Source: Paenibacillus taichungensis
GTDB lineage: Bacteria; Bacillota; Bacilli; Paenibacillales; Paenibacillaceae
Direction of reading: 5' to 3'
Assembly: GCF_003287275.1 (NCBI RefSeq)
Contig: NZ_QEVW01000001.1
Location: 62,001 to 126,000 of the forward strand
Length of the DNA stretch: 64,000 nucleotides
The notes beneath the pieces are model-generated. The model had not been told where the DNA came from and did not search any database. It saw only the letters and a program-made list of their open reading frames with translations. Of the stretch, positions 1-8,697 are shown piece by piece. A program made the translations under genes and the position numbers. The stretch's first letter is position 1, and each line of letters opens with the position of its first letter.

Positions 1-1106
1 TTGCGCGCTGTCTTGATTCGGTCGCCAGCATCGCGGACGAAATCGTTATTGTAGATACCGGTTCATCCGATCGTACCATGGAGATTGCTGCGCAATATAC
101 CGACCGGGTCTACACGTATGAATGGAAGGATGATTTCGCCGCAGCGCGGAATTATTCATTCGATCTGGCCACACAGGAATATATCCTGTGGCTGGATGCG
201 GATGATGTGATGCTGCCCGCGGAACGGGCGAAGCTTGAAAGGCTGAAGCAGCAGCTTCCGTCCGGCGGTGAGACGGCGGCTGTGATCCTGGGCTATACGC
301 TGGCCGAGGGGCCGGAGGGAAGTCCGCTCGTGACGGACCGACGGTTGCGCCTCGTCAAGCGGGAAGCGGGATGCCGCTGGCATGGCCGGCTGCACGAGCA
401 GTTAGGCTTCCCGCGGAGCGGTGTCATTACGGCAGATATTGCCGTCACGCACCGCCGCGAAGCGGGTCATCATTCGGCGCGAAACGTGCGTATCCTGCGC
501 AAATGGATCGCCGAAGAGGGCGCAGCCCAGGGACGCCTGCTGTTCTATTATGCAGGCGAATGTTACGACCGCCAGCGTTATGCGGCGGCGGTTCGGGCGT
601 ACGAGAAGCTGCTGCTGGAGCCGAGCGGTTATCGCGAGGATCGGCTCATCGCCTGCGCACGGCTGGCGGAATGTTATGAGCGGCTTGGCGAGCCGGACCG
701 GAAGCTGGGTGCACTGCTGCAGTCCTTTCAATTCGACCTGCCGCATGCCGACTTCTGCTGCGCCATCGCTGCCTGTTTCCAGGAGCGGCAGGAGCTGGTC
801 TCCGCCATCTACTGGTATATGCAAGCGCTCGATGTCAGCAGCCGCGACCCGGGTCTTCGTCCCATGCCTGCGGCATGCCGCACATGGCTGCCCCACGCAA
901 GGCTCTCCCTTTGCTACGCTCACATGGGAAACTGGGAGCACGCGCTTCTGCATAACAGCAAAGCAAGGGAGTATCTGCCAAATGACCCCGGCCTGCTCGC
1001 CAATTCGCAGAAGCTTGAAGCGGTGGTGAGTAAGGGGAACAGTGTGCCGAAAGAGAAAGAGAAAGAGAAAGAGAAAGAGAAAGAGAAAGAGAAAGAGAAA
1101 GAGTAG
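1..1106 (+). CDS. Glycosyltransferase family 2 with C-terminal TPR-like region, 5' end outside the window
   Basis: The reading frame is open from base 3, before the first internal ATG at 78, so the gene begins outside the window. The first visible residues carry the family 2 signature (DEIVIVDTGSSDRT) and a DxDD-like metal/nucleotide motif (LWLDADDV). The rest is helical with TPR-like repeats (YYAGECYDRQRYAAAVRAYE and AYEKL-type pairs), as in the SunS-like two-domain glycosyltransferases common in Paenibacillus. Likely role: cytoplasmic transfer of a sugar from a nucleotide donor to an unknown acceptor. The protein ends in nine Lys-Glu dipeptides encoded by nine AAAGAG hexamers (1050-1103), an in-frame length-variable tail. 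A strong shared terminator follows at 1136-1174. Confidence 0.85.
   Translation, partial: ARCLDSVASIADEIVIVDTGSSDRTMEIAAQYTDRVYTYEWKDDFAAARNYSFDLATQEYILWLDADDVMLPAERAKLERLKQQLPSGGETAAVILGYTLAEGPEGSPLVTDRRLRLVKREAGCRWHGRLHEQLGFPRSGVITADIAVTHRREAGHHSARNVRILRKWIAEEGAAQGRLLFYYAGECYDRQRYAAAVRAYEKLLLEPSGYREDRLIACARLAECYERLGEPDRKLGALLQSFQFDLPHADFCCAIAACFQERQELVSAIYWYMQALDVSSRDPGLRPMPAACRTWLPHARLSLCYAHMGNWEHALLHNSKAREYLPNDPGLLANSQKLEAVVSKGNSVPKEKEKEKEKEKEKEKEKE
1050..1103 (+). repeat. AAAGAG hexanucleotide microsatellite, 9 copies
   Basis: Nine perfect AAAGAG units encode (Lys-Glu)9 at the extreme C-terminus of the glycosyltransferase, directly before the TAG stop. Slippage would change tail length by two residues per unit without shifting the frame. 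Confidence 0.95.
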
Positions 1107-1135
1107 TGTTGATCTGATCTAGAGGTGGAAGAAGA

Positions 1136-1174
1136 GCAGCCCCGCTTGCCATGAGAGTCGGCGAGCGGGGCTGC
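1136..1174. terminator. Bidirectional rho-independent terminator
   Basis: A 15-base stem (GCAGCCCCGCTTGCC against GGCGAGCGGGGCTGC, one mismatch) with a 9-base loop lies between two convergent genes. It is followed by a T-rich tract on the + side and preceded by an A-rich tract, so it can end transcription from both sides. Confidence 0.85.
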
Positions 1175-1186
1175 TTATTTGTGTTT

Positions 1187-1708
1187 TTATTTTTCAGGTG
1201 CCAGGCATCGAACGTACTGGTCCTTCATGCGCAGGCTTTGGCATGCCCAGCCCCAGCCGTCGTAGATTTCTTCATCGATGTTTAGCGTAATGGTTTCATC
1301 TACATACTCATTCCAGTTTTCGATTTGGAGGGTATTTTCACTTTTCCATTCCAAATGGTTATGTCCATGATACTCGGCGCGATATATGTTTTTTACGGTA
1401 GAATCATTCGGATCATTCGTTTTTTTTACATCCACCCAGATTGTGACTCCACCTGCCCCACCACCATAGGGCACACCGTAAATCTCGGCGGTATATTCTC
1501 CGTTTCTTGAAGGCATGGAGTAGCTCAAATCTCCTTGTTCGGAACGATCAAACGTGGAGAAGTAAGGGCGAAGCCAGAAATACAGGAATACAGCTGCAAA
1601 CAGGACAAAAATCAATATCGAAAATGTGGTGAATATCGGGTGTCGGCGTATCCACGATTTTGGTGGTGAGATGTTTGAAGAGTCAATAGCATGTGCATGT
1701 TGTTTCAT
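1187..1708 (-). CDS. Membrane-anchored DUF5412-like protein
   Basis: About 173 residues from an ATG at 1708 that has a perfect AAAGGAGGT ribosome site upstream; the frame is open 69 bases further but without such a site. A cytoplasmic N-terminus is followed by one hydrophobic helix (about residues 26-48), then an extracellular domain with the pattern NGEYTAEIYGVPYGGGAGG...VDV and a LEWKSENTLQI motif. This resembles the DUF5412 family of small Bacillota membrane proteins; function is unknown. It is a single gene convergent with the glycosyltransferase and shares its terminator. The DUF assignment is from motif memory, not a search. Confidence 0.6.
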   Translation of the reverse strand: MKQHAHAIDSSNISPPKSWIRRHPIFTTFSILIFVLFAAVFLYFWLRPYFSTFDRSEQGDLSYSMPSRNGEYTAEIYGVPYGGGAGGVTIWVDVKKTNDPNDSTVKNIYRAEYHGHNHLEWKSENTLQIENWNEYVDETITLNIDEEIYDGWGWACQSLRMKDQYVRCLAPEK

Positions 1709-1885
1709 AATAAGTTCAACCTCCTTTATGAGGTGCGAATTTGATATGTATTTAGGATCTTTTCTATAGTAAATCATTCATTGATGATATCATATTGATG
1801 ATTGAAATTAATAACAAATAAGTGAAATAATTCTAGTTGTAATGGGGAATTTGATCTTATTTAAAGTAGAATAATTTGTAAAGCT

Positions 1886-2215
1886 TTGATTAACTGGCTT
1901 TTGTTCCTGAAGGGTGCTGACAAATCTAACTGGGAGGCGCTGCAAATGAATGAACCTACATTGAAGAAAGCGATGGATACGCTGGAGTTTCTGAGTCAAG
2001 ATCGTGAGGCGCGTCGCTTGTATGAAGAACGGCAGAAGTATTTGCATGATGAAGCCTCGATGATTGAATGGGCTACGGAAAAGGGATTAGTGGAAGGTGA
2101 AAAAAGAAAGGCAATTGAAATAGATAAAAATATGCTTTCATTCGGCATTGAAGTTTCAATCATTGCCAAAACGAGTGGTCTAACGGAATCTGAGGTTGAG
2201 TCGCTAAAAGATTAG
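1886..2215 (+). pseudogene. C-terminal remnant of an Rpn/PD-(D/E)XK transposase-like nuclease
   Basis: The 109 residues match only the end of Rpn-family recombination-promoting nucleases. The pattern is W..FLKG...NWEALQMNEPTLKKAMDTLEFLSQD, then EARRLYEERQKYLHDEASMIEWA and a helical tail ending TGLTESEVESL. The N-terminal nuclease core (PD...DxK) is missing and there is no good ribosome site near the first ATG, so this is a truncated, probably non-functional copy. Full-length family members are about 280-320 residues. Confidence 0.75.
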
Positions 2216-2234
2216 CAAATGAACTTTAAATCCA

Positions 2235-2275
2235 AACAATCGTCTTGTCCCCAAAAGGGCAGGCGGTTGTTTTTT
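2235..2275 (+). terminator. Rho-independent terminator
   Basis: Imperfect stem AACAATCGTCTTGTCCC / GGGCAGGCGGTTGTT with a CAAAA loop, followed by TTTTTTT, just after the Rpn remnant. The remainder of the gap to 2557 is the recQ leader; I see no further gene there. Confidence 0.75.
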
Positions 2276-2557
2276 TATTTTACTGGAATGCTCAATCACA
2301 CCTGATTCTACTTGCTTTCTTTCCGATCACTTAGGTGATGCCGTTGTTATACATTTGCCAAAGATCGTTTTACAGTAAAACGCGGTTGCTCATTCGGGGC
2401 TGGGCCGTTAAACTAAAGGGAGCGGCGTTTGCTTGACGGACAAGTCATGAGAACGCCATTTTGTTGTCAAGGATGCGGTATACACTGCTTTCGGATGTCA
2501 GAATCGGATCGGACCAAGCTGGTGGAAGAACACCGGTGATAAGTAAGGAGTCTTTAC

Positions 2558-4438
2558 ATGAGTGTGCAAACACCTACATTAGAAGAAGCGCAGGGTCTCC
2601 TGCAAAAATATTATGGCTACCCCGACTTCCGTGAGGGACAGAAAAAGATCGTAGCCAGCCTGCTCGAACGTGAAGATACACTGGGCATTATGCCAACCGG
2701 GGGCGGGAAATCGATCTGTTATCAGATCCCCGCTTTGTTATATTCGGGATTGACGCTTGTCGTCTCCCCGTTGATATCGCTTATGAAGGACCAGGTCGAT
2801 GCACTGACCACGGCTGGTATTGCAGCCGCCTATATTAATAGTACGCTCAGCGGCAAAGAAGTGAATGATCGCATCCGGGCGGCGCAGCGCGGTGAGCTGA
2901 AGCTGCTCTATGTCGCGCCTGAGCGACTGGAGCTGGATTGGTTCCGCGAGGAGATGGGCTATTTGCCAATCTCTTGCGTTGCTGTGGATGAGGCCCACTG
3001 TGTGTCGCAGTGGGGGCATGATTTTCGGACAAGCTACCTGGCGGTAGCGCCGTTTGTGGACAGTTTGCCGGAGCGGCCGGTGGTTGCGGCCTTTACGGCT
3101 ACAGCGACGCCCGAGGTCATGGGGGATATTCTGCGGCTGCTGCGTTTGCAGGACCCGCAGACATATGTGACCGGACTTGGGCGGGATAATCTGGCGTTCA
3201 GCGTGCTGCGCGGCGAGAGCAAAAAAGACTTTGTCCTGAATTACGCGCGCGAGCACGCCAGCGAGCCGGGTATTGTGTACGCCGCGACCCGTAAGGACGT
3301 GGACGATCTGCATCAACGTTTGCTGCAGGCGGGATTGCCAGCAGGACGTTATCATGCCGGGATGACGGACGATGAACGGGCCCAGAGCCAGGAAGCTTTT
3401 TTGTACGATGATATCCGGGTGATGGTGGCGACCAATGCGTTCGGGATGGGAATTGATAAATCGAACGTACGTTACGTTATTCATAACAGCATGCCGAAAA
3501 ACATGGAAGCATATGTGCAGGAAGCCGGTCGTGCGGGACGGGACGGAGAGCCGAGCCAGTGCATTTTGTTATTCGGGGCACAGGATATTATCACCCAGAA
3601 GTTCCTGATCGAGCAGAACCCGATGGAGGGTGACCGCAAACAGAACGATTACCGGAAGCTGCAACAGATGGTGGACTACTGTTACACGACGCGCTGTCTG
3701 CGCAGTGCACAGCTGGATTATTTCGGTGAGGTGCATGAGGACAAGCCGTGCGGCATTTGCAGTTCATGTACGGACGACCGTGAGCTGGTGGATATGACGA
3801 TTGATGCGCAGAAAATATTCAGCTGCATTCACCGCATGCGTGAACGATATGGTGTATCGCTGGTTGCTTCGGTGCTCAAAGGCTCCCGTGCCAAAAAAGT
3901 GCTCGATTACGGCTTCAACTCCCTGCCAACGTACGGCGTGATGGGTAATCGCACGGAACGTGAGATCGCCGAAATCATCAACGTCATGGTTTCCGAAGGC
4001 TATCTGATGTTATCCGAGGGGCAGTATCCGGTTGTTCGTTTGCAGCCACTGGCGGTGGAAGTGCTCAAAGGTCAGCGTGAAGTGATGCAGCGGGTAGTGC
4101 GCAAGACGGCGGCGACGGCTTCGGGTACGAACTATGGCGGACGTCGCGGACGCGATGCGATGCCATCTGCGGTTAACGAGACGGTATTTGAGCAGCTGCG
4201 TCTGATCCGTCGTGATCTGGCGGCGAAAGAACATGTGCCATCGTACATTATTTTCAATGATGCGACCTTGCGCGAGATGAGTGTGGTATGTCCACAGACA
4301 GAACGTGACATGCTGGATATTAAAGGGGTCGGTGAGGTCAAGTACCGCAAGTATGGGCTGCCTTTCCTTGAGTTTTTCCAGAAGCAAACGGGCGAAGACG
4401 TGGATACGGATGACGATGCGTTTTACGAGTATGAGTGA
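2558..4438 (+). CDS. recQ: ATP-dependent DNA helicase RecQ
   Basis: 626 residues with the full RecQ layout. Motif I is [10 protein letters not shown] (K51), motif II is [16 protein letters not shown] (DEAH about 145-148), and motif VI is [12 protein letters not shown]. The RQC zinc cysteines follow (CLRS...CGICSSC), then a winged helix and a C-terminal HRDC-like domain ([23 protein letters not shown]). It unwinds branched DNA 3' to 5' in recombination and replication repair. A short ribosome site (AAGGAG) precedes ATG 2558. The gene stands alone, with nearly identical strand and base composition to the downstream radical-SAM gene. Confidence 0.97.
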   Translation: MSVQTPTLEEAQGLLQKYYGYPDFREGQKKIVASLLEREDTLGIMPTGGGKSICYQIPALLYSGLTLVVSPLISLMKDQVDALTTAGIAAAYINSTLSGKEVNDRIRAAQRGELKLLYVAPERLELDWFREEMGYLPISCVAVDEAHCVSQWGHDFRTSYLAVAPFVDSLPERPVVAAFTATATPEVMGDILRLLRLQDPQTYVTGLGRDNLAFSVLRGESKKDFVLNYAREHASEPGIVYAATRKDVDDLHQRLLQAGLPAGRYHAGMTDDERAQSQEAFLYDDIRVMVATNAFGMGIDKSNVRYVIHNSMPKNMEAYVQEAGRAGRDGEPSQCILLFGAQDIITQKFLIEQNPMEGDRKQNDYRKLQQMVDYCYTTRCLRSAQLDYFGEVHEDKPCGICSSCTDDRELVDMTIDAQKIFSCIHRMRERYGVSLVASVLKGSRAKKVLDYGFNSLPTYGVMGNRTEREIAEIINVMVSEGYLMLSEGQYPVVRLQPLAVEVLKGQREVMQRVVRKTAATASGTNYGGRRGRDAMPSAVNETVFEQLRLIRRDLAAKEHVPSYIIFNDATLREMSVVCPQTERDMLDIKGVGEVKYRKYGLPFLEFFQKQTGEDVDTDDDAFYEYE

Positions 4439-4568
4439 GTGTGGAATTTGAATTATGAATTGTTGGCAGTAAGATGTGGATAACGAATCGTGAATGAAAC
4501 GCGAATGAGGTCTTTTACAAGTTGAAGTTGGATGTAATGTCTCTGTGTTGTGGACAAAAGACAGCGGA

Positions 4569-4725
4569 TTGTCTTTCAAAGGGTGGACATTGGCGTAAGC
4601 AATGGCTGACAGTAGCGTATACAGTATGTAGTTTGATTAAATGGATTTGATACTGTATGTTGTGCTTTGGTTTTGCAGGGGCGTATATGTCTTTTTCAAA
4701 AGAGTGTCCACTCTTTGAAAGACAA
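4569..4725. repeat. 21-base inverted repeat flanking about 115 bases (MITE-like)
   Basis: Left arm 4569-4589 (TTGTCTTTCAAAGGGTGGACA) and right arm 4705-4725 are inverted complements with 20 of 21 bases matching. The interior has no credible gene. The element sits in the 425-base gap between recQ and the radical-SAM gene. The rest of that gap shows nothing recognisable. Confidence 0.6.
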
Positions 4726-4863
4726 AAGTTGGATATGTCCATGTGACATGGAATGGCTATCAAAAGAGGTTTGCATGAACAGCGTCCGGGGCCGGATGGA
4801 TGGCTGCGCAGCTTTCCTTTTACCAAAAATATGGTCTGGGTGTCCAGGCAAAGGTTGTGAACC

Positions 4864-6900
4864 ATGAAGGTTATTCTTTCTACATTAAATGCAAAGTACA
4901 TCCATACCTCTTTGGCCTTGCGGTGTCTGAAGGCGTATAGTGAGAAGGATTTTGATATTGAGCTGGCCGAGTATACGATCAAGGACCCGGTGATGAATAT
5001 TGTGTCTGATCTGTACCAGCGCGGTGCTGACATTATCGGGTTCTCGTGTTACATCTGGAACATTGAAGAGACGATCAAGGTCATTGATATTTTGAAAAAG
5101 GTTATGCCTGAGGTGAAAATTCTGCTCGGCGGGCCGGAAGTGTCCTACGACACGGAATATTGGATGAACCGGATTCCCAATGTCGATTTCATCGTGATGG
5201 GTGAAGGGGAAGAGACGCTGCATCAGCTTTTGACGGAGCTGGAGGGGGACAAGAAGTTCCACTTCGTATATGGACTGGCGTATCGCAAAGGGGAAGAAGT
5301 CATTCTCATGCCAGGACGGCCAAAAGCGGATCTGAATGATCTGCCGTCACCGCACCGATTTGAAGAGGATATCCCGGAGCTTGGGAAAAGGGTTGTATAT
5401 TTTGAGACTAGTCGGGGCTGTCCGTTTAGTTGTCAGTTCTGTCTATCCAGTATTGAGGTCGGCGTGCGATATTACGATATTGAGAGGACAAAGTCGGACA
5501 TTCTGTACCTGATTGAGAAGGGTGCGAAGCTGATCAAGTTTGTGGACCGGACATTTAACATCAAGCGGGATTATGCGCTCGAAATGTTCAAATTCCTGAT
5601 CGAGAATCATCAGGGGACGGTATTCCAGTTTGAAATTACGGCGGATATTATGCGTCCCGAGGTACTGGACTATCTGGCAGAGAATGCGCCTCCGGGCACA
5701 TTCCGATTCGAAATTGGGGTTCAGTCCACGAATGATCCAACGAATGAACTGGTGAAACGCCGCCAGAACTTCTCGAAGCTGAGTCGTACCGTGAACAAGG
5801 TGAAGGCCAGCGGCAAAATCGACCAGCATCTGGATCTCATCGCCGGACTGCCGGAGGAAGATTACAATACGTTCCGCAAGACGTTTAACGATGTATTTGC
5901 CCTAGGACCGGAAGAGTTACAGCTCGGTTTCCTCAAAATGCTTCGTGGTACCGGTCTGCGTCTGGATGCGGAGAAGTACAACTACACGTATATGGATCAC
6001 GCGCCATATGAGATTCTGGGCAGTGACGTGCTGCCGTTCAGCGACATCGTGCGCCTGAAGCGGCTGGAGGATGTACTGGAGAAATACTGGAACGCACATC
6101 GGATGGACCATACGCTGAAGTATCTGATGGAGCAGGAGTTCGATTCGCCATTTGATTTCTTCCAGGCGTTCGGGGATTATTGGGAGGGTCAAGGCTGGCA
6201 GAAGATCGGTCACCAGCTGGAGGATTTATTCACCCGTCTGCACGGGTTCTTGGAGTCGCGGAACACGCCGCATATGGATATCGTGCTTGGCCTGATGAAG
6301 CTGGATTATTTCCTCGGCCACAAGTACAAACCACGCAAAATCTGGTGGGAAGATCCGCTCCAGAAAGACCAGTGGGCGGGTTATATGAAAACGTTGGCTG
6401 AACGTCCGGAAGACGTTCGCCTGCCGCGCGTTGCCGGTGCCACAGGCATGGCATGGCTGGAAAGCAGCGGCACGAGTGCAACTGCCGCTGGGGCAAGTTC
6501 GGCTGCTGCCGGGGAAGACTCTGCCGCGGATGCGGCGGGTATGATCGGCAGCGATGGCGCAGCGTCGCTCCCTGCGGGCGACGCAACAGGGTCCGCCGCG
6601 GATGGAGCGGCGGACGGGGTGGACGGCAACGCTTCGCGTGCGTTGCCGATGACCTCGGCCATGACCGCACAGACGGTCATGGGTGCCCGTGCTTTCGCCG
6701 ACCTTGGTCTCGGCGAAAAGGAACTGCAGAAGCACACCGTACTGGATGTGCTTCCGTTCCGGCTTGAGCGTGTGCTAGCTGGTGCCAGCCCACTTGCCGC
6801 GAAAGGTCGGACGCTGCTGGTCGTGGTATACCAGCAGCATGAAGGGCAGCAGGCGCAGTATTACACGCTGCCGCTGGGAGAAGAAGCCGCTGCAATGTAG
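4864..6900 (+). CDS. B12-binding radical SAM protein (DUF4080 family)
   Basis: 678 residues. The N-terminus (1-140) is a cobalamin-binding Rossmann-type domain (ADIIGFSCYIWN, ILLGGPEVSYD). The radical SAM core carries the cluster motif SRGCPFSCQFC (C186, C190, C193). The region after it (YNYTYMDHAPYEIL...LKYLME) fits the DUF4080 C-terminal domain. Such enzymes use SAM and probably cobalamin for radical chemistry on an unknown substrate. Residues about 535-605 form a low-complexity Ala/Gly/Ser/Asp-rich insertion encoded by unusually GC-rich DNA, unlike the flanking sequence. ATG 4864 follows a weak AAAGG site. No partner gene is adjacent. Confidence 0.88.
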   Translation: MKVILSTLNAKYIHTSLALRCLKAYSEKDFDIELAEYTIKDPVMNIVSDLYQRGADIIGFSCYIWNIEETIKVIDILKKVMPEVKILLGGPEVSYDTEYWMNRIPNVDFIVMGEGEETLHQLLTELEGDKKFHFVYGLAYRKGEEVILMPGRPKADLNDLPSPHRFEEDIPELGKRVVYFETSRGCPFSCQFCLSSIEVGVRYYDIERTKSDILYLIEKGAKLIKFVDRTFNIKRDYALEMFKFLIENHQGTVFQFEITADIMRPEVLDYLAENAPPGTFRFEIGVQSTNDPTNELVKRRQNFSKLSRTVNKVKASGKIDQHLDLIAGLPEEDYNTFRKTFNDVFALGPEELQLGFLKMLRGTGLRLDAEKYNYTYMDHAPYEILGSDVLPFSDIVRLKRLEDVLEKYWNAHRMDHTLKYLMEQEFDSPFDFFQAFGDYWEGQGWQKIGHQLEDLFTRLHGFLESRNTPHMDIVLGLMKLDYFLGHKYKPRKIWWEDPLQKDQWAGYMKTLAERPEDVRLPRVAGATGMAWLESSGTSATAAGASSAAAGEDSAADAAGMIGSDGAASLPAGDATGSAADGAADGVDGNASRALPMTSAMTAQTVMGARAFADLGLGEKELQKHTVLDVLPFRLERVLAGASPLAAKGRTLLVVVYQQHEGQQAQYYTLPLGEEAAAM

Positions 6901-7023
6901 GTGCAGCGGCATTGGAGAGCTGCATGGCCGATGGCTGCATGCAGTGGGGGAAGCACCATGGCTTTGCCGTTCTGGTGCAACAACAGTGAGCACCGCGGTT
7001 AACCTTTTTTCAAAACATATATG

Positions 7024-7087
7024 TTCCGAAAGCATCGGAAGGTCGTCTGATTCCCTAGTGGATGAAGAAGGGCCTTCCTTTTTGTTT
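7024..7087 (+). terminator. Repeated hairpin element, copy A (terminator-like)
   Basis: GGAAGG (7037-7042) pairs with CCTTCC (7073-7078), enclosing a second small stem (TCC-CTAGT-GGA), followed by TTTTTG. The same element, with compensating changes in the inner stem, recurs at 40556-40612 and 53649-53710. It lies after the radical-SAM gene and before the recombinase. Confidence 0.65.
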
Positions 7088-7138
7088 TTCCGAATTTGGT
7101 TCAAAAACATAACCTATCCAAACGAAGGAGAGTTTCCT

Positions 7139-8311
7139 ATGAATAAATATGCTACAGCTGAAAAGGCGATTACCATAACTAAAGGTTCCGCTGAGTTACT
7201 GCACATTCATATCCCATATAACCTTGCATATATTGAACGGATTCGTCGAATTAAGGGCAGAACGTGGGAAGCCAAACAAAAAGTTTGGATCATCCCCTAC
7301 ACCATAGCTGCTCTTCAGGAGTTCATGAATCAATTTAATCCTGATGACGTTCTGATTACCCCAGAGTTGTGGGTTGAAAATGAGAATTTACAGCAGTGGA
7401 AAGCTAGTAAGGCAAACCATCCATGGAGCAAAGATCCGTTACAGAAGGCATTAAAGTTACGAGGATACAGCCGCAAAACGATTAAAGCATATTGTAATCA
7501 GGTCGAACGTTTTCTGAGTAACTGCCAACTTGAAAGTACAGCCGTGACTACTTCTGTAGTTCAGACGTACTGTTTAAATTTGCTTGAGCGAGGGATCTCT
7601 CATTCCAGTGTGAACCAGACAATTAGCGCAATTCGCTTCTACTGCCAGCACATACTCCATCATCCTACAGATATCCAGTATATTCGTCCCAAGAAGCAGA
7701 CCAAGCTGCCACAAGTGTTGTCCGAAAAAGAAGTTGCTAAATTGCTCACATCCGTAACTAATCTCAAGCATAAAACGATTCTTTTTCTCACGTATTCATC
7801 TGGTCTTCGTGTAGGTGAAGTCGTTCGTCTTCGATGCAGCGATTTGGATATTGAGCGTCAGACCCTTATTGTAAGGCAGGGAAAAGGTCAGAAGGATCGG
7901 AGAACAATCCTATCGAGCCTAGCGTGGGATATGGTGCAGAAATACATCACTGAATATAGACCAACTCGTTGGCTCTTTCCAGGGCAATCTTCTGATCGGC
8001 ATCTTACGGAGCGGAGTGTTCAGAAGGTTTTTGAAGAAGCTAGACAACGCGCAGGCATTGACAAAAAGGTTAGTATTCATGTCTTGAGGCACTCTTTTGC
8101 TACTCATTTGTTGGAAAACGGAACAGACCTGCGCTATATTCAGGAACTACTTGGTCACACGAGTGCACGAACAACACAGCGATATACCCATGTTAGTACG
8201 AAAATATTCAGCGTATTCAGAGTCCATTGGATCGTTTGGATTTGGGAGATTGAGTGCTTCAATAAATCTCCCTTTTTCACCAAATTTTTCTTCGCAAATA
8301 CTACACCATAG
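7139..8311 (+). CDS. Integron-like tyrosine recombinase (frameshifted near its C-terminus)
   Basis: ATG 7139 has a GAAGGAG site 8 bases upstream; the frame is open further upstream but with unrelated sequence. Residues about 18-66 (HIHIPYNLAYIERIRRIKGR.W...VWIIP) resemble a HARP-like N-terminal domain. Residues 98-178 form a SAM-like core-binding domain, then the catalytic domain. All catalytic residues are present: R224, K249, H314, R317, H340, Y349. The insertion typical of IntI integrases between the K and H/R boxes is absent. After residue 355 the frame runs into unrelated sequence to 8311. Restoring one A in the A-run at 8201-8204 gives an ending [16 protein letters not shown] with stop at 8253, matching the paralogue at 55431-56048. 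So a 1-base deletion has replaced the native tail. It heads the cassette array in the same direction. Confidence 0.9.
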   Translation: MNKYATAEKAITITKGSAELLHIHIPYNLAYIERIRRIKGRTWEAKQKVWIIPYTIAALQEFMNQFNPDDVLITPELWVENENLQQWKASKANHPWSKDPLQKALKLRGYSRKTIKAYCNQVERFLSNCQLESTAVTTSVVQTYCLNLLERGISHSSVNQTISAIRFYCQHILHHPTDIQYIRPKKQTKLPQVLSEKEVAKLLTSVTNLKHKTILFLTYSSGLRVGEVVRLRCSDLDIERQTLIVRQGKGQKDRRTILSSLAWDMVQKYITEYRPTRWLFPGQSSDRHLTERSVQKVFEEARQRAGIDKKVSIHVLRHSFATHLLENGTDLRYIQELLGHTSARTTQRYTHVSTKIFSVFRVHWIVWIWEIECFNKSPFFTKFFFANTTP

Positions 8312-8390
8312 GTTATCATAGACGTAGTTCGGATATCAGGCGGGATCTGTGGTATTTACGAAGTACATAAATTAGATGTTAAGTGAAATT
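8254..8390 (+). other. attI-like site downstream of the recombinase (core 8371-8390)
   Basis: The 130 bases after the recombinase are almost identical to 56050-56191 after the second recombinase copy, although that copy is a pseudogene. Both end in AATTAGATGTTAA(G/C)TGAAA. Its GTTAAGTGAAAT matches the right ends of the palindromes (GTTATnnGAAAT), and its variable bases are complementary to the end of cassette 1 (TCACTTAAC at 9127-9135). This marks it as the array-side attachment site, with only one simple core and no long palindrome. Confidence 0.75.
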
Positions 8391-8416
8391 CCAATGAGAG
8401 TCATAGGTCTATAAAA

Positions 8417-8425
8417 TGGTATAAT
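8417..8425 (+). promoter_or_regulatory. Extended -10 promoter of cassette 1
   Basis: TGGTATAAT lies 30 bases before the GTG/ATG start region of the first cassette gene, with no strong -35. The same TGGTATAAT is found at 13576-13584 in cassette 7. Confidence 0.5.
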
Positions 8426-8454
8426 ATAACCATCAAAAAAGGGGAGGGACAGTG

Positions 8455-8697
8455 ATGAAATGGCAAGAAGTTCAACAGATTTTTCCGAATCAATTTGTGA
8501 AATTTGAAGTTCTTCATTCCGAAGAAACAGATAATCAAGAAATCATTGAGGATGTAGCCGTAATTGGTCCGATCAGTGATGAAGAAGCGACTCGCGAATT
8601 ATTGAATAGTAGAGATAAAACGCTGGTTTATCATACTTCCAAAGATCAAGTCGTAGTGCAGGTACGGAAAAATATAGGATTAAGGAGAAGTCTTTAA
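8455..8697 (+). CDS. Small unknown protein, cassette 1, first gene
   Basis: 80 residues from ATG 8455, 6 bases after GGGGAGGG; a GTG at 8452 is the less well spaced alternative. The sequence (EVQQIFPNQFVKFEVLHSEE, then VIGPISDEEATREL and DQVVVQVRKNIGL) has alternating strands and helices and no recognised domain. Its stop abuts the ATG of the retropepsin-like gene (TAAATG), so the two are translationally coupled and probably form a pair. Confidence 0.7.
   Translation: MKWQEVQQIFPNQFVKFEVLHSEETDNQEIIEDVAVIGPISDEEATRELLNSRDKTLVYHTSKDQVVVQVRKNIGLRRSL

Noticed and set aside
4667-4867. Small gene between recQ and the radical-SAM gene
   Set aside because: Overlaps the right arm of the inverted repeat, no ribosome site, no sensible protein.
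6226-6767. Several reverse and alternate frames inside the GC-rich part of the radical-SAM gene
   Set aside because: Shadow frames expected in GC-rich low-complexity coding DNA.
6901-7138. N-terminal extension of the recombinase from 6782
   Set aside because: The extra 119 residues overlap the radical-SAM gene and element A, are not homologous to recombinases, and a strong ribosome site precedes ATG 7139.
7000-7138. LexA/SOS box upstream of the recombinase, as in classical integrons
   Set aside because: No CGAAC-N4-GTTCG-type sequence was found in the region.
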